A DNA stretch of 64,000 bases from 55-13 sp964501275 (GCA_964501275.1 CAZCSP010000016.1:1-64000), one strand, 5' to 3'. Numbered from the stretch's first letter, positions 26,784 to 35,048 are shown. Program-made: numbers and translations. The notes: generated by a model not told the origin, from the sequence alone.

Positions 26784-27360
26784 GCGTCGGCCAGCTATGG
26801 ATTCTTAGGTTCGATTTTTCCGGAAACGCGACCGATTCTAGGTTCAAAAATCTGTAGCTGGCTCTGGTTCAATTGAACCGGGTTTTTCGTGCTTTTTTTA
26901 CTGCAAGTCACACATAGTTCGGCTTCATTTGGCGTTTCGGGGTTGCGGTTATAGGGTTCATGGCTTCGTTACTTCAAGTCCGAAGCGGCTGCCAACGGTC
27001 TTTTTCAGCAAAGTCGCCAAGAACGCAAAGGGTCGCGAAGGTGGTTGGGTTTCTACCACAGGGGCACCGCGACACAACGTTATCGATTCCTCGATTGAGG
27101 CGACATTCTCCCGACCCACTGGATTTTCGCGCTCCTTATCTATCTAGGGAGGAAAGGCGGGTTTTGTCAACCAACGATTTTGAGAATATTGGTGGCTGGA
27201 AAGATAGCCTCAGGGCTGCGGTGTTGTGGCGGACAGAGTCCAGGGGCATGAGCCTGGGGGCAAACAAGTTAGGAAGCATGAAAACGGGCGAATATCACGA
27301 CAGGTGGTTTGTTGCCTAAAGGGGCGAGTGCACCATGGGGCAACAAACCACATGGGGTCC
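26784..27360. other. 577-bp intergenic region with repeat remnants
   Basis: No convincing gene: the plus-strand ORFs of 72 and 119 codons here lack start signals and family resemblance. The stretch is AT-richer than its surroundings at 26810-26930. It contains a remnant of the common CGCCAAGAACGCAAAGG-type extragenic repeat (27014-27050) and, at its right end, the hairpin described separately. Confidence 0.5.
27304..27351 (-). terminator. Hairpin at the 3' end of the PEP-CTERM gene
   Basis: GTGGTTTGTTGCC (27304-27316) pairs perfectly with GGCAACAAACCAC (27339-27351), a 13-bp stem with a 22-nt loop, beginning 9 bp past the stop codon at 27361. There is no strong T-run, so it may stabilise the message or be a rho-assisted end. 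Confidence 0.5.
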
Positions 27361-28143
27361 TTACGCCTTCTGTCGCCGACGGCGCGCGACCATCAAGCCA
27401 AGTCCAAGCACGGCGAGAGTGGCGGGCTCCGGAACAGGTTCGCCAAGGACTTGGAAAGGCACTTCCAGGTTGACGCCGCTATTCGTATCCGTCATCGTGA
27501 ACCACTGGTTGGAGGTGAACAGCATCGCATTCGCTCCGGGAGCGCCAACTTCACCGGGGCGGGTCACAAGGGGGGCAAAGGTGTTGCCGCCAGCAGTGAG
27601 CCCGTAGTCCATCCAATAGGTTCCCTCCGAGAGTACGACCGGGGCGGCGAAGCTCAGGGCCGCGGCCATAATCGGGCGAATCGTGCTTGCCGAACCTCGG
27701 CCCGTGCGATACATACCGCTGAAGGAGGTGTTCTGGAGAATGTTGGTGGTGAGGTCGCCCGCAATCACGGTCGATCCTTCTGCCCCGGGCGCTCCATCCC
27801 AAATGCGCAAGACGCCCGTAAGAAACTGCTCATCGATGGGGCCGTTCGTTCGGAAGCCGTAGACCACGAATCCGGTCACATTCCATCCGCCCGCGCCAAC
27901 GGTAAAGTCGTCCGCTTGGTGGAGCGGTCCGGTGGAGGTTGAGTTTTGGTAATTGACGCTGTAGCCCAGGGTGCCGTTGGTCTGGGTCCCATTGGTCTGG
28001 AGTTCACTCCAGGTGGTCCCGCTTGGGGCGGCGGTACCGTTGTTGTGGGTCGGACCTGTCGACATCGGGCCGTTGTCATAGAGGACTTGGCCGAATGCCA
28101 GCGGCATCGCCGCCAGCATGCAAAGGGTGAGAGCCTGCTTCAT
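27361..28143 (-). CDS. PEP-CTERM sorting domain protein
   Basis: 260 residues: a signal peptide (QALTLCMLAAMPLAFGQ), a beta-rich middle and a canonical C-terminal PEP-CTERM tail (VPEPATLAVLGLGLMVARRRRQKA region: VPEP, hydrophobic helix, Arg-rich end). Such tails are cut and sorted to the cell surface by an exosortase, which is not in this window. TAACCT lies 7 nt before the ATG. A GTAACGTTAC palindrome lies further upstream, at about 28209. Confidence 0.9.
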   Translation of the reverse strand: MKQALTLCMLAAMPLAFGQVLYDNGPMSTGPTHNNGTAAPSGTTWSELQTNGTQTNGTLGYSVNYQNSTSTGPLHQADDFTVGAGGWNVTGFVVYGFRTNGPIDEQFLTGVLRIWDGAPGAEGSTVIAGDLTTNILQNTSFSGMYRTGRGSASTIRPIMAAALSFAAPVVLSEGTYWMDYGLTAGGNTFAPLVTRPGEVGAPGANAMLFTSNQWFTMTDTNSGVNLEVPFQVLGEPVPEPATLAVLGLGLMVARRRRQKA

Positions 28144-28224
28144 AGGCTTAAGGTTAGACGATTTCCGCCATCGGTGTCGCAGGATTGCACGCTATATGGG
28201 CAAACCAGTAACGTTACCTGGGTG

Positions 28225-28581
28225 TCAGTAGCGGTAACGCGGTCGCGCCTCGATCTCGGCCAAGATACGCTCCACGACTGAGTCCACCTGTTCCAGGACC
28301 TCCTGGTTGGTGAAGCGGAGGGTCTTGATCTGCTCCTTGGCGAGGTCTTGGTCTCGCTTCTGGTCGTATTCTTGTTGGAGTTCGTGGATGGAGCCGTCGA
28401 CTTCGATGGCGAGGCGGACTTCGGCGGAGTAGAAGTCGAGGATGTAGGGGCCGACGGGTTGCTGGCGACGGAACTTGACTCCCGTCTGCTCTTTACGCAG
28501 GACCTGCCACAGGGCGTCTTCGGCGGGAGTGAAGGCTTTGCGATTGTCTCGGGCGCGCTGGGTGTAGGGGAAGCGGCGCAT
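28225..28581 (-). CDS. DUF559 endonuclease-fold protein
   Basis: 118 residues. The DUF559 signature is complete: RRQQPVGPYILDFYSAEVRL followed by AIEVDGSIHE, giving the D...E-x-D pattern of the Vsr/restriction-type PD-(D/E)XK fold. The family is widespread and often linked to mobile regions; its target is unknown. It lies at the left edge of the tandem family D repeats and is probably monocistronic. Confidence 0.88.
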   Translation of the reverse strand: MRRFPYTQRARDNRKAFTPAEDALWQVLRKEQTGVKFRRQQPVGPYILDFYSAEVRLAIEVDGSIHELQQEYDQKRDQDLAKEQIKTLRFTNQEVLEQVDSVVERILAEIEARPRYRY

Positions 28582-28613
28582 GGCGAGAGGATAGCAATTT
28601 TGGAAGAGAGTTA

Positions 28614-29290
28614 AAAGCCCTTCCCCCTTGATGGGGAAAGGGTTTGGGATAGGGGTGACTGGTTGCCGAGTGCTTGTACTTGGACATCCAAACGCTCTGC
28701 TGGCCTCACCCCACCCTAAATCCCTCCCCCATCAAGGGGGTGGGACTTTTTTGGCCTGTGGCGACTCGGGAGCTGAGTTGCTGGGGCAGGGGTTGGATGC
28801 ATCGGATGCTCCGGTCGTCTTGCTCGCAATCTTCCACTCTGAGTCAAGTGCTCAGGTTGGTTGCCAACCTGTCCCCACCACAGGTTAAAAGTCCTTCCCC
28901 CTTGATGGGGGCAAGGGTTTGGGATGGGGGTGAACTCTTGCCGAGCGCTTGTAGAGAAACCGCCGACCAGTATTTCTGCCTTCTCCCCAAGCTTTGCGGC
29001 TACCGATCACCCCCACCCTAAATCCCTCCCCCATCAAGGGGGAGGGACTTTTTTAGTCTGTGGTAACTCGGGATCCCGAGTTGCCAGGGCGGGGGTTGGA
29101 TGCAGACTTGTCCCCACCAGAGGCTAAAAAGCCCTTTCCCCTTGATGGGGGCAAGGGTTTGGGATGGGGGTGGACTCCCGCCGAACGCCCGTAGAAACCG
29201 CCGACCAGCATTTCAGCCTTCCCCCAAGCTCTGCGGCTACCGATCACCCCCACCCTAAATCCCTCCCCCATTTTGGTCTGTGGCAATTCC
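28614..29290. repeat. Three tandem family D elements bounded by terminator-like hairpins
   Basis: Copies begin near 28614, 28885 and 29126. The left end of each has CCCCTTGATGGGG (28624, 28898, 29138). The right end has the complement CCCCATCAAGGGG (28727, 29029), followed by GGGAC and a T-run; the third copy has lost most of its right end. Each end folds by itself into a GC-rich hairpin followed by T residues pointing outward, so one element resembles two divergent intrinsic terminators around about 100 nt. Inter-copy spacers (TCTGTGG..GAGTTGC..GGGGTTGGATGC) are also repeated. There are no genes inside. Confidence 0.9.
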
Positions 29291-29461
29291 GGAGCCGAGT
29301 TGCTGGGGCGGGGTTTGGATGCGACTGTCATCTTTGGAGTCCAGCGACAGAGGTTGGCTCCGAATGTCCGCCTGAAGCCTCAGGGTTGCGGTTCGTGGCA
29401 GGCGATGACTTGTGGTCTGTGCATTCTGAGGCAGGACAATGTACAATGTTCGGGCTGTGCC

Positions 29462-30001
29462 ATGAATAAGCGCCTAATACATAACTTTGGCCCATACTGT
29501 GACCTCTTAATCGAGTACGAGGAAGCAGTTATAGGCTACATCGACGTCATCGAGCGCCAAGATCGATTGATCGAGAAGCATGGTTTGTCCGATGAGTTGT
29601 CGGTCTCCCGCTCCGATAACTTGCGTAAGTTAAAGGAGATTCAAGCACGCCAGCTTGAGCTCCTCACAGAACGTGAGAGGCTATTGAACTATGCTCATAT
29701 AGACAACCCTAGCTATGAACCGGAAGCCCTTTGGCGTCGCTGGAACGAAACATGGTCCGTATCGGATACCGACGGTATGCCACAGGAGGAGTTCAAGTTG
29801 GCAATCGAGGAGTATGAGGACGCTGTATACGAACTCTATGCCTCGATTGGCGATGAGGATGTGGATGAAACAAAGCTTAAAGCTCAGGTGCAGTTACTAA
29901 TATGGAGAATCGACGAGTTGCTTGCCCCAAAATTTCCACATCAACACGAAGCTGAGCGGAAGTCGGCGCTTGATAAGATCAGAAAGAAGCTTCATCTCTA
30001 A
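29462..30001 (+). CDS. Predicted helical protein of unknown function
   Basis: 179 residues, strongly charged and almost entirely helical (VIERQDRLIEKHG, LKEIQARQLELLTERERLL, AIEEYEDAVYELYASIGDED), with no signal or membrane segment and no family recognised. Start ATG 29462; TACAAT at 29442-29447 is a likely -10. Its base composition is visibly AT-richer than most neighbours, as is the convergent SIR2-like gene 64 bp away, which suggests joint acquisition. It could be a partner of the SIR2-like protein. Confidence 0.7.
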   Translation: MNKRLIHNFGPYCDLLIEYEEAVIGYIDVIERQDRLIEKHGLSDELSVSRSDNLRKLKEIQARQLELLTERERLLNYAHIDNPSYEPEALWRRWNETWSVSDTDGMPQEEFKLAIEEYEDAVYELYASIGDEDVDETKLKAQVQLLIWRIDELLAPKFPHQHEAERKSALDKIRKKLHL

Positions 30002-30065
30002 GTACTGATCCCTTCATTGCGATGCACGAATCGTGAATACATATGAGCCTTGGAAACGAGACACT

Positions 30066-31070
30066 CTAACCTACTAGCCCAAAAAAAGTTTGGCGCATGG
30101 AAGAGTAGATTTCAGTCTTGTCTTGGCTTCCTGGGAAAACACTCTCCATCGAGTCGCTACAGAATCCCAGCAAACTACTCCAGATACACTTGCCATCTTC
30201 GGATGCCTCCAGTGCTTTTCTAACTCCATCAACGTTAGTGTTCCAAATGTATACCTTTGCGCGACACTCTCTGACAGCTTTAGCGAGGACCCTATTTATG
30301 TGCAGATCATAGAAGCTGTAGCCAACGGCCATGATCCTAACATCTCCCGTACAGACCACCGTTTCAAATACGTCGGCATACCACTTCAGCAATGGTGACT
30401 TGGCTATTTGGTCTATTTTATCGACGCCCATAACCATCAGGCCCTTGTCCGTGGTTCTCCAGTCAAACGAGCCGTGGAGCTTGATGTAGTTTAGGTAACC
30501 ACGTAGTTGAGGTGGATTGCTCGCGATGTCTTCGTCTGGAAGTCCGACGAGTTGGCTATCATCCATCTGTATTCTGTGCGGAGCAAACCACGTCACGTTG
30601 GTGCTCATCTGTCCAGGGGGTGGAGGAATGCCCGGCCTTTGGGGCCCTATGCCCGGAGGATGATTGTAGTATCGGCGTTCAACAAGTAGGTCTTGATTCA
30701 GTGTGAAAAGGTATGACGCATCCTTACCCCTGAACGAGTTTAGGAAGTCTTGAAACGCATAGACGTTTACGCCGTAGCCTTTCCCAAAAGATGAATTTGA
30801 GACTACACCATCCATCTTTGAGAAGGAATGATAGATCGCTTCTTCGAGGGCGATATAGTGCTGATCAGGACCGTTTGTCCCAAGCAATGAGCCGAGGGCC
30901 TCTTCATAGTTCTGGTTTTCAAGAAGTAGCCTCTTGACTACGTTATCGTTTTGTACGCTAGGAAATCCAATGAGGTCAGACCAGACTTCTCGCGCAAGTC
31001 GACCACCAAAGGGCTTAGAAAAACCAGCTCCCGTGAGGAGCACTTTTGAGCCGAAATCGCCAATCTCCAT
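30066..31070 (-). CDS. SIR2-like domain protein, candidate defence NADase
   Basis: 334 residues with the SIR2-like NAD-binding motifs in order: LLTGAGFSKPFGG (about 11-23), LFTLNQDLLVER (about 121-132), the catalytic-histidine motif IKLHGSFDWR (about 196-205) and MAVGYSFYDLHINRVL (about 248-263). Family members with this four-motif pattern act as NAD-depleting effectors in several anti-phage systems, or as stand-alone SIR2 proteins. The N and H residues needed for hydrolysis are present. It starts 48 bp downstream of groEL on the same strand, behind a hairpin, and is AT-richer than groEL. Confidence 0.82.
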   Translation of the reverse strand: MEIGDFGSKVLLTGAGFSKPFGGRLAREVWSDLIGFPSVQNDNVVKRLLLENQNYEEALGSLLGTNGPDQHYIALEEAIYHSFSKMDGVVSNSSFGKGYGVNVYAFQDFLNSFRGKDASYLFTLNQDLLVERRYYNHPPGIGPQRPGIPPPPGQMSTNVTWFAPHRIQMDDSQLVGLPDEDIASNPPQLRGYLNYIKLHGSFDWRTTDKGLMVMGVDKIDQIAKSPLLKWYADVFETVVCTGDVRIMAVGYSFYDLHINRVLAKAVRECRAKVYIWNTNVDGVRKALEASEDGKCIWSSLLGFCSDSMESVFPGSQDKTEIYSSMRQTFFGLVG

Positions 31071-31081
31071 TCTTTGAAGTA

Positions 31082-31108
31082 GCGGTGCCCTGACTGTCAG
31101 GACACCGC
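31082..31108 (-). terminator. Hairpin between groEL and the SIR2-like gene
   Basis: GCGGTGCCCTGAC and GTCAGGACACCGC pair over 12 of 13 positions with a minimal loop. It lies 11 bp past the groEL stop. No T-run follows, so termination may be partial and the SIR2-like gene could receive some groEL read-through. Confidence 0.55.
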
Positions 31109-31118
31109 ATTGAACCGC

Positions 31119-32723
31119 CTAGTGGTGGCTGTGGCCGTGGCCCATGTCTACTTCCTCTTCAGGAAGCTCGGCGATGATGGCCTCGGTGGTCAACAACAGA
31201 CCCGCGATAGACGATGCATTCTGGATGCACTGCCTTACGACCTTGGTGGGGTCGACGACTCCGTTCTTGGCCAGGTCCTCAAACACCAGGGTCTCGGCGT
31301 TGAAGCCTTTGCCTTCTCGCTTCACCTGATCCACCACGACCGAACCCTCGGAACCGGCGTTTTCGGCGATGGTTCGCAGGGGGGACTCGATGGCTTTGCG
31401 GATGATGTTGAGGCCGATCAGCTCGTCGCCTTCGAAGCCCTTGTCGTTGAGAGCCTTACCAGCGGTGATGAGGGCGGTTCCGCCTCCGGGGACGATGCCT
31501 TCTTCCAGGGCGGCTCGGGTCGCGGCGATGGCGTCCTCGATTCTCGCCTTCTTCTCCTTGAGGGCAGTCTCGGTGGCCGCTCCGACCTTCACGACGGCGA
31601 CGCCGCCGCTGAGCTTGGCCTGGCGCTCTTGGAGCTTCTCCTTGTCATAGGTGCTGTCGGTGTTCTCGACCTGCTGCTTGATCTGCTTCAGGCGGCCGTC
31701 GATCGCATCCTTCTGGCCCTTGCCGCCCACGATGGTGGTGGTCTCCTTGGTGATGACGATCTTGGAGCAGGAGCCGAGCATGTCGGGGGTGACGTTCTCC
31801 AGCTTGATGCCCAGGTCCTCGCTGATGAACTGGCCGCCGGTGAGGATGGCCATGTCTTCCAGCATCGCCTTGCGTCGGTCGCCAAAGCCGGGGGCCTTGA
31901 CGGCGATGAGGGGCAGGTTGCCTCGGATTCGGTTGAGCACCAGGGTCGCCAGGCACTCGTTCTCCACGTCCTCCGCCACGATGACGAGCGGCTTCTGGAG
32001 CTTCAGGGCCTTCTCCAGCATGGGGATGAGGTCCTGGATCTGGGCGATCTTCTTCTCGTAGAACAGGATCAGCGGCTCTTCGTAGACGGCCTCCATTCGG
32101 GTGGCGTCGGTGACGAAGTAGGGGCTAAGGTAGCCCTTGTCGAACTGCAGGCCCTCGACCACTTCATAGCTGGTCTCGGTGGACTTGGACTCCTCAACCG
32201 TGACCACGCCATCCTTGCCGACGGTGTTGATGACCTTGGCGACCAGTTCGCCGAGTTCCACATCGTTGGCGGAGATGGTGGCGACCTCCTTGATGTCCTT
32301 GTCGCCCTTCACCGGCTTGCTGATCTTGGCGAGCTCGGCGACAATGGCGTCCACGGCCTTGTCGATCCCGGTCTTGATCTGGGTGGCGTTGGACCCGGCG
32401 GCAACATTGCGGATGCCTTCTTTGAAGATGGCCTGGGCCAGGACCACGCTGGTGGTGGTGCCGTCGCCCGCGGTGTCGTTGGTCTTGCTGGAGACTTCGC
32501 GAATGAGCTGGGCGCCCATGTTCTCAAAGCGGTTCTCGACCTCGATCTCTTTGGCGATGGTCACGCCGTCGTTGATGACGGTCGGGGAGCCGAACTTCTT
32601 CTCCAGAACGACGTTGCGTCCTCGGGGGCCAAGGGTGACCTTGACGGCGTTGGCGAGCTTGTCGACACCGGCCTCCAGAAGTTTGCGGGCGTCGTCGGTA
32701 AATCTAATCTCTTTTGCTGGCAT
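31119..32723 (-). CDS. groEL: Chaperonin GroEL (Hsp60)
   Basis: 534 residues, full length and canonical (KFGSPTVINDGVTIAKEIE, AGDGTTTSVVLAQAI with the ATP-binding GDGTTT, GIVPGGGTALI). It forms the tetradecameric folding chamber with GroES. The C-terminal tail is GHGHSHH, histidine-rich, instead of the usual Gly-Gly-Met repeat. A CIRCE element lies in its leader and GGAAGA precedes the ATG. Unlike the usual groESL operon, groES is about 2 kb away with two opposite-strand genes between. Confidence 0.98.
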   Translation of the reverse strand: MPAKEIRFTDDARKLLEAGVDKLANAVKVTLGPRGRNVVLEKKFGSPTVINDGVTIAKEIEVENRFENMGAQLIREVSSKTNDTAGDGTTTSVVLAQAIFKEGIRNVAAGSNATQIKTGIDKAVDAIVAELAKISKPVKGDKDIKEVATISANDVELGELVAKVINTVGKDGVVTVEESKSTETSYEVVEGLQFDKGYLSPYFVTDATRMEAVYEEPLILFYEKKIAQIQDLIPMLEKALKLQKPLVIVAEDVENECLATLVLNRIRGNLPLIAVKAPGFGDRRKAMLEDMAILTGGQFISEDLGIKLENVTPDMLGSCSKIVITKETTTIVGGKGQKDAIDGRLKQIKQQVENTDSTYDKEKLQERQAKLSGGVAVVKVGAATETALKEKKARIEDAIAATRAALEEGIVPGGGTALITAGKALNDKGFEGDELIGLNIIRKAIESPLRTIAENAGSEGSVVVDQVKREGKGFNAETLVFEDLAKNGVVDPTKVVRQCIQNASSIAGLLLTTEAIIAELPEEEVDMGHGHSHH

Positions 32724-32739
32724 CTGTCTTCCTTGCCCG

Positions 32740-32766
32740 TTAGCACTCGGGCATTTCGATTGCTAA
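32740..32766 (-). promoter_or_regulatory. CIRCE operator in groEL leader
   Basis: TTAGCACTC, nine bases, then GATTGCTAA: 17 of 18 arm positions match the CIRCE consensus bound by the repressor HrcA. On the groEL strand a CATAAT -10 box immediately precedes it, with a TTGATT -35 about 18 bp further up. This indicates heat-inducible HrcA control. No CIRCE was seen upstream of groES. Confidence 0.93.
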
Positions 32767-32838
32767 TTATGGCCTCTCTCGGCTGATCGAATCAACGGGG
32801 CCGGGGAAATCGGAGGAGCGACGCTGTAAAATTGGGCC

Positions 32839-33624
32839 ATGGTGCCTGTCAGGTCGTCTTGGGTCTGGAATATCAGGCAGCCCTCCCATCCTCCTTCGGC
32901 CAGCGAAAGCGAGGGCGGGCCGCCGGTCGAGGCGCCGTTTCCCGTATACCCCCTGCTGTGGCACCCGGTGCGTACCCGGATCGACGTGCATCGAGCCCCG
33001 GCGGGGCGGGTGGTGGGGGTGGAGTACACCTACGACTACCAGCCCTCGGAGGCGTCGTTTCAGGAGGCTTTGGGATACAACGACGTGGTTTGGGTTCCGG
33101 TGTATCGGGGAACTATCTACAAGCCCTCCCAGACCACTGAGGACCGCTTGCCGGAGTATGACGAGAACGCCCAGGCGATCATCGACATCGCGCGGAAGTG
33201 TCGCGCCGTGCTGGTGGGGAATGCCAACGCGGAGATTCGCTACAATGCCGAGACGCCTCAGGAGGAATATGAGAAGTGCCTGCACTTTGTGGAGATGCAC
33301 AGCAAGTTCATACGACCCTATGGCCGGCCCGCCTTTGCCCCGATCTTTGAGATTCTGGTCCACGACTGCTATCGGGCGGGAGGGCATCTGCGGGATTTGA
33401 TGCAACGGTATGACGCGCTCCTTCTGAGCTTTGCGGGATGCTCCTGGCTCTTTGAGCAAGAGAACCCCTGGATTCCCGAGGAGCGGCCTTTTCCTCGGTT
33501 GGCGGAGTATCTGGGGTCGTTGGAGGCTTGGTCGGGAGTGGGGAAGTTGGCGGGACTGGCGAAGGGGTCGGGAGAGGTGCTGCAGGCGTCTGGGTATACG
33601 GCGGGGTTTGCGGGGTGGTATTGA
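32839..33624 (+). CDS. Conserved-looking protein of unknown function
   Basis: 261 residues, soluble, with no recognised family. An alternating hydrophobic core is visible (DVVWVPVYRGTIYK, NAQAIIDIARKCRAVLVGNAN), and the C-terminus is Gly/Leu-rich. TAAAAT at 32827-32832 lies 6 nt upstream of the ATG, supporting this start. It shares the divergent region with groEL (115 bp apart), so heat-linked expression is possible but unproven. Confidence 0.65.
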   Translation: MVPVRSSWVWNIRQPSHPPSASESEGGPPVEAPFPVYPLLWHPVRTRIDVHRAPAGRVVGVEYTYDYQPSEASFQEALGYNDVVWVPVYRGTIYKPSQTTEDRLPEYDENAQAIIDIARKCRAVLVGNANAEIRYNAETPQEEYEKCLHFVEMHSKFIRPYGRPAFAPIFEILVHDCYRAGGHLRDLMQRYDALLLSFAGCSWLFEQENPWIPEERPFPRLAEYLGSLEAWSGVGKLAGLAKGSGEVLQASGYTAGFAGWY

Positions 33625-33639
33625 GTTTGAGTAACCACA

Positions 33640-33800
33640 ACGGCACGGCGGCACAACGTCGTGTTAACCGCGAAGAAACTAAGAAACAAAGGGACGTACG
33701 GGATTTTTCCCACCTTCGGTGGTCCTCTGCGGTCCTCGGAGGTTTCATCTCTGGGTACTTGGAAAACCACCGAAAGACACAGAGGGCCACCGAAGGAAAG
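33640..33800. repeat. Inverted repeat, CCACCGAAGG/CCTTCGGTGG type
   Basis: CCTTCGGTGGTCCTCTG (33713-33729) pairs with CAGAGGGCCACCGAAGG (33780-33796), 16 of 17 positions. Both arms consist of short degenerate copies of the ACCACnGAGGnC type found in extragenic repeats of many bacteria. A CGGCGGCACAACG segment near 33646 resembles family G. Confidence 0.7.
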
Positions 33801-33832
33801 CGTGGTCTGCGCATGGCTTTGGTTAGATTGAT

Positions 33833-34519
33833 ATGAATACACGCTTCTCTCCTTCGCTCAACGGTTCGCTCCATCTGGGACACCTTTGGATGGCCTGGGT
33901 CAATCGGACTTGGGCCAGGCAACGGGGAGGGAAGTTCATCCTGCGCTTCGACGACCTCGCGCCCAAGTTCGCCGGGGAAGACCAGTCGCGGATGGGGGAG
34001 TATGCGCGAGAGGCGGAGTATCTGCTTCGGGCGGCGGGCTTTGTGCCGGATGAGGTGAGCTTCCTCAGCGCTTATCAGGATGGTTTGGAGAGGTATCCGG
34101 TGGACTTGGGGAGCCGGAATCGGTGGTTGAGGGGGCCAAGTCTGGAAGGCCATATCAACGTGCCGTGCCTGCCCTACCTGGTCGCGGCGCGGGTGCAGGC
34201 GGATATCCGGGAAGGGATTGGAGTGGTGATCCGGGGAGAGGAACTTCTTCAGGAACTTCAGCTTTATGAATACTTCAACGTGGAGTTGGGGGGCACGCCT
34301 CGCGAATTGGTGTATCTACCCCGGCTGAGGGTGCGGAGCGGGGGCGTGGTGACGACGATCAGCAAGACCTACGGGAATCTGCAGCTTCGCGATCTGTTTG
34401 AAAGGGAAGCGCCGGAGGTTTGGGTGAAGCGGATTTGCGCGGTGGGGTTGCTGGACCCAGCGGCGGAGTTGACTTGGGAGAATGTGAATCCGGAGCCGAT
34501 TGTGGAGGTTGAAATCTAA
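33833..34519 (+). CDS. Miniature glutamyl-tRNA synthetase-like protein (catalytic domain only)
   Basis: 228 residues covering only the Rossmann core of GluRS. The HIGH-type motif is RFSPSLNGSLHLGHLW (about 4-19), followed by GGKFILRFDD, where GluRS has RIEDTD; then VVIRGEELLQELQLYEYF (about 136-153), and a KMSKS-like TTISKTYGN (about 183-191). The anticodon-binding domain is missing, and the four-cysteine zinc site of Glu-Q-RS is not visible. At 228 residues it is shorter than Glu-Q-RS (about 300). It may modify a tRNA or activate Glu/Asp for another acceptor; the true function is unknown. Confidence 0.78.
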   Translation: MNTRFSPSLNGSLHLGHLWMAWVNRTWARQRGGKFILRFDDLAPKFAGEDQSRMGEYAREAEYLLRAAGFVPDEVSFLSAYQDGLERYPVDLGSRNRWLRGPSLEGHINVPCLPYLVAARVQADIREGIGVVIRGEELLQELQLYEYFNVELGGTPRELVYLPRLRVRSGGVVTTISKTYGNLQLRDLFEREAPEVWVKRICAVGLLDPAAELTWENVNPEPIVEVEI

Positions 34520-34692
34520 AGGTCTCTCCCCCTTGATGGGGAGAGGGATTTAGGATGGGGGTAATGGTTGCCGCTTAGCTTGTAGGGCTTTAGCGGCGGC
34601 TTCTCACAGTTTGGCATCCAGTCTATGAGCACTCTGCTCGCGTCACCCCTGTCTCAAACCCTTTCCCCATCAAGGGGAAAGGGTTTTTTAGT
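34520..34692. repeat. Family D element, single copy, with strong terminator end
   Basis: Same design as the array at 28614: CCCCTTGATGGGG at 34529 and CCCCATCAAGGGG at 34665. The right end alone is AAACCCTTTCCCC (34656-34668), a five-base loop, the complementary 13 bases and a six-T run (34684-34689), which is a textbook plus-strand intrinsic terminator for the GluRS-like gene. The left end forms a similar hairpin for the minus strand, downstream of groES. Confidence 0.9.
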
Positions 34693-34700
34693 CTGTGGCC

Positions 34701-35012
34701 TTAGACAGCGGCGGCGACTTTGGCGTCTTCGACGATGGCGAGGACGTCGTCGGCTCTCAGGATGATGTAGTCCTTGCCATCGACGGTGACTTCGGTTCCG
34801 GCGTACTTGCCGTAGAGGACGGTCTCGCCCTTCTTGACGCCGACGGGAGCGAGTTGGCCGCTGTCCAGGCGCTTGCCGGGCCCGACGGCGATGACTTCGC
34901 CCTTAAGGGGCTTCTCTTGGGCGGTGTCGGGGAGGATGATGCCGCTGGCGGTTTTCTCTTCCTTAGGGGCGGCCTCGACGACGATTCGATCGTGCAGGGG
35001 TTGCAGTGCCAT
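34701..35012 (-). CDS. groES: Co-chaperonin GroES (Hsp10)
   Basis: 103 residues, canonical: LQPLHDRIVVEAAPKEEKTA, the mobile-loop region SGIILPDTAQEKPLKGEVIA and the C-terminal DVLAIVED. It caps GroEL. AGGAGA precedes the ATG by about 13 nt. It is transcribed on the same strand as groEL but separated from it, and has no CIRCE. Its upstream region carries a family F hairpin. Confidence 0.97.
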   Translation of the reverse strand: MALQPLHDRIVVEAAPKEEKTASGIILPDTAQEKPLKGEVIAVGPGKRLDSGQLAPVGVKKGETVLYGKYAGTEVTVDGKDYIILRADDVLAIVEDAKVAAAV

Positions 35013-35048
35013 CGTTTCTTTCTTTTCTCCTGAGTTGAATTCTTTTAT

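Noticed and set aside
26929..27319. Two short plus-strand open frames (72 and 119 codons) in the gap after the acyl-ACP-reductase-like gene
   Set aside because: No promoter or ribosome site, atypical composition, and they cross repeat remnants.
27226..27942. Plus-strand open frame opposite the PEP-CTERM gene
   Set aside because: The minus-strand frame has a signal peptide, PEP-CTERM tail and promoter; the plus frame has none of these and runs out of the repeat-bearing gap.
28209..28218. GTAACGTTAC palindrome upstream of the PEP-CTERM gene as an operator
   Set aside because: Ten bases is short, it is 66 bp or more from the start, and no second copy is present; kept only as a note in the gene entry.
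28614..29290. Possible CRISPR array or insertion sequence
   Set aside because: Only three long units, with spacers that are themselves repeated, and no transposase open frame inside.
31110..32786. Plus-strand open frame of 558 codons opposite groEL
   Set aside because: It is the mirror frame of a highly conserved gene; it arises from GC-rich codon bias and matches nothing.
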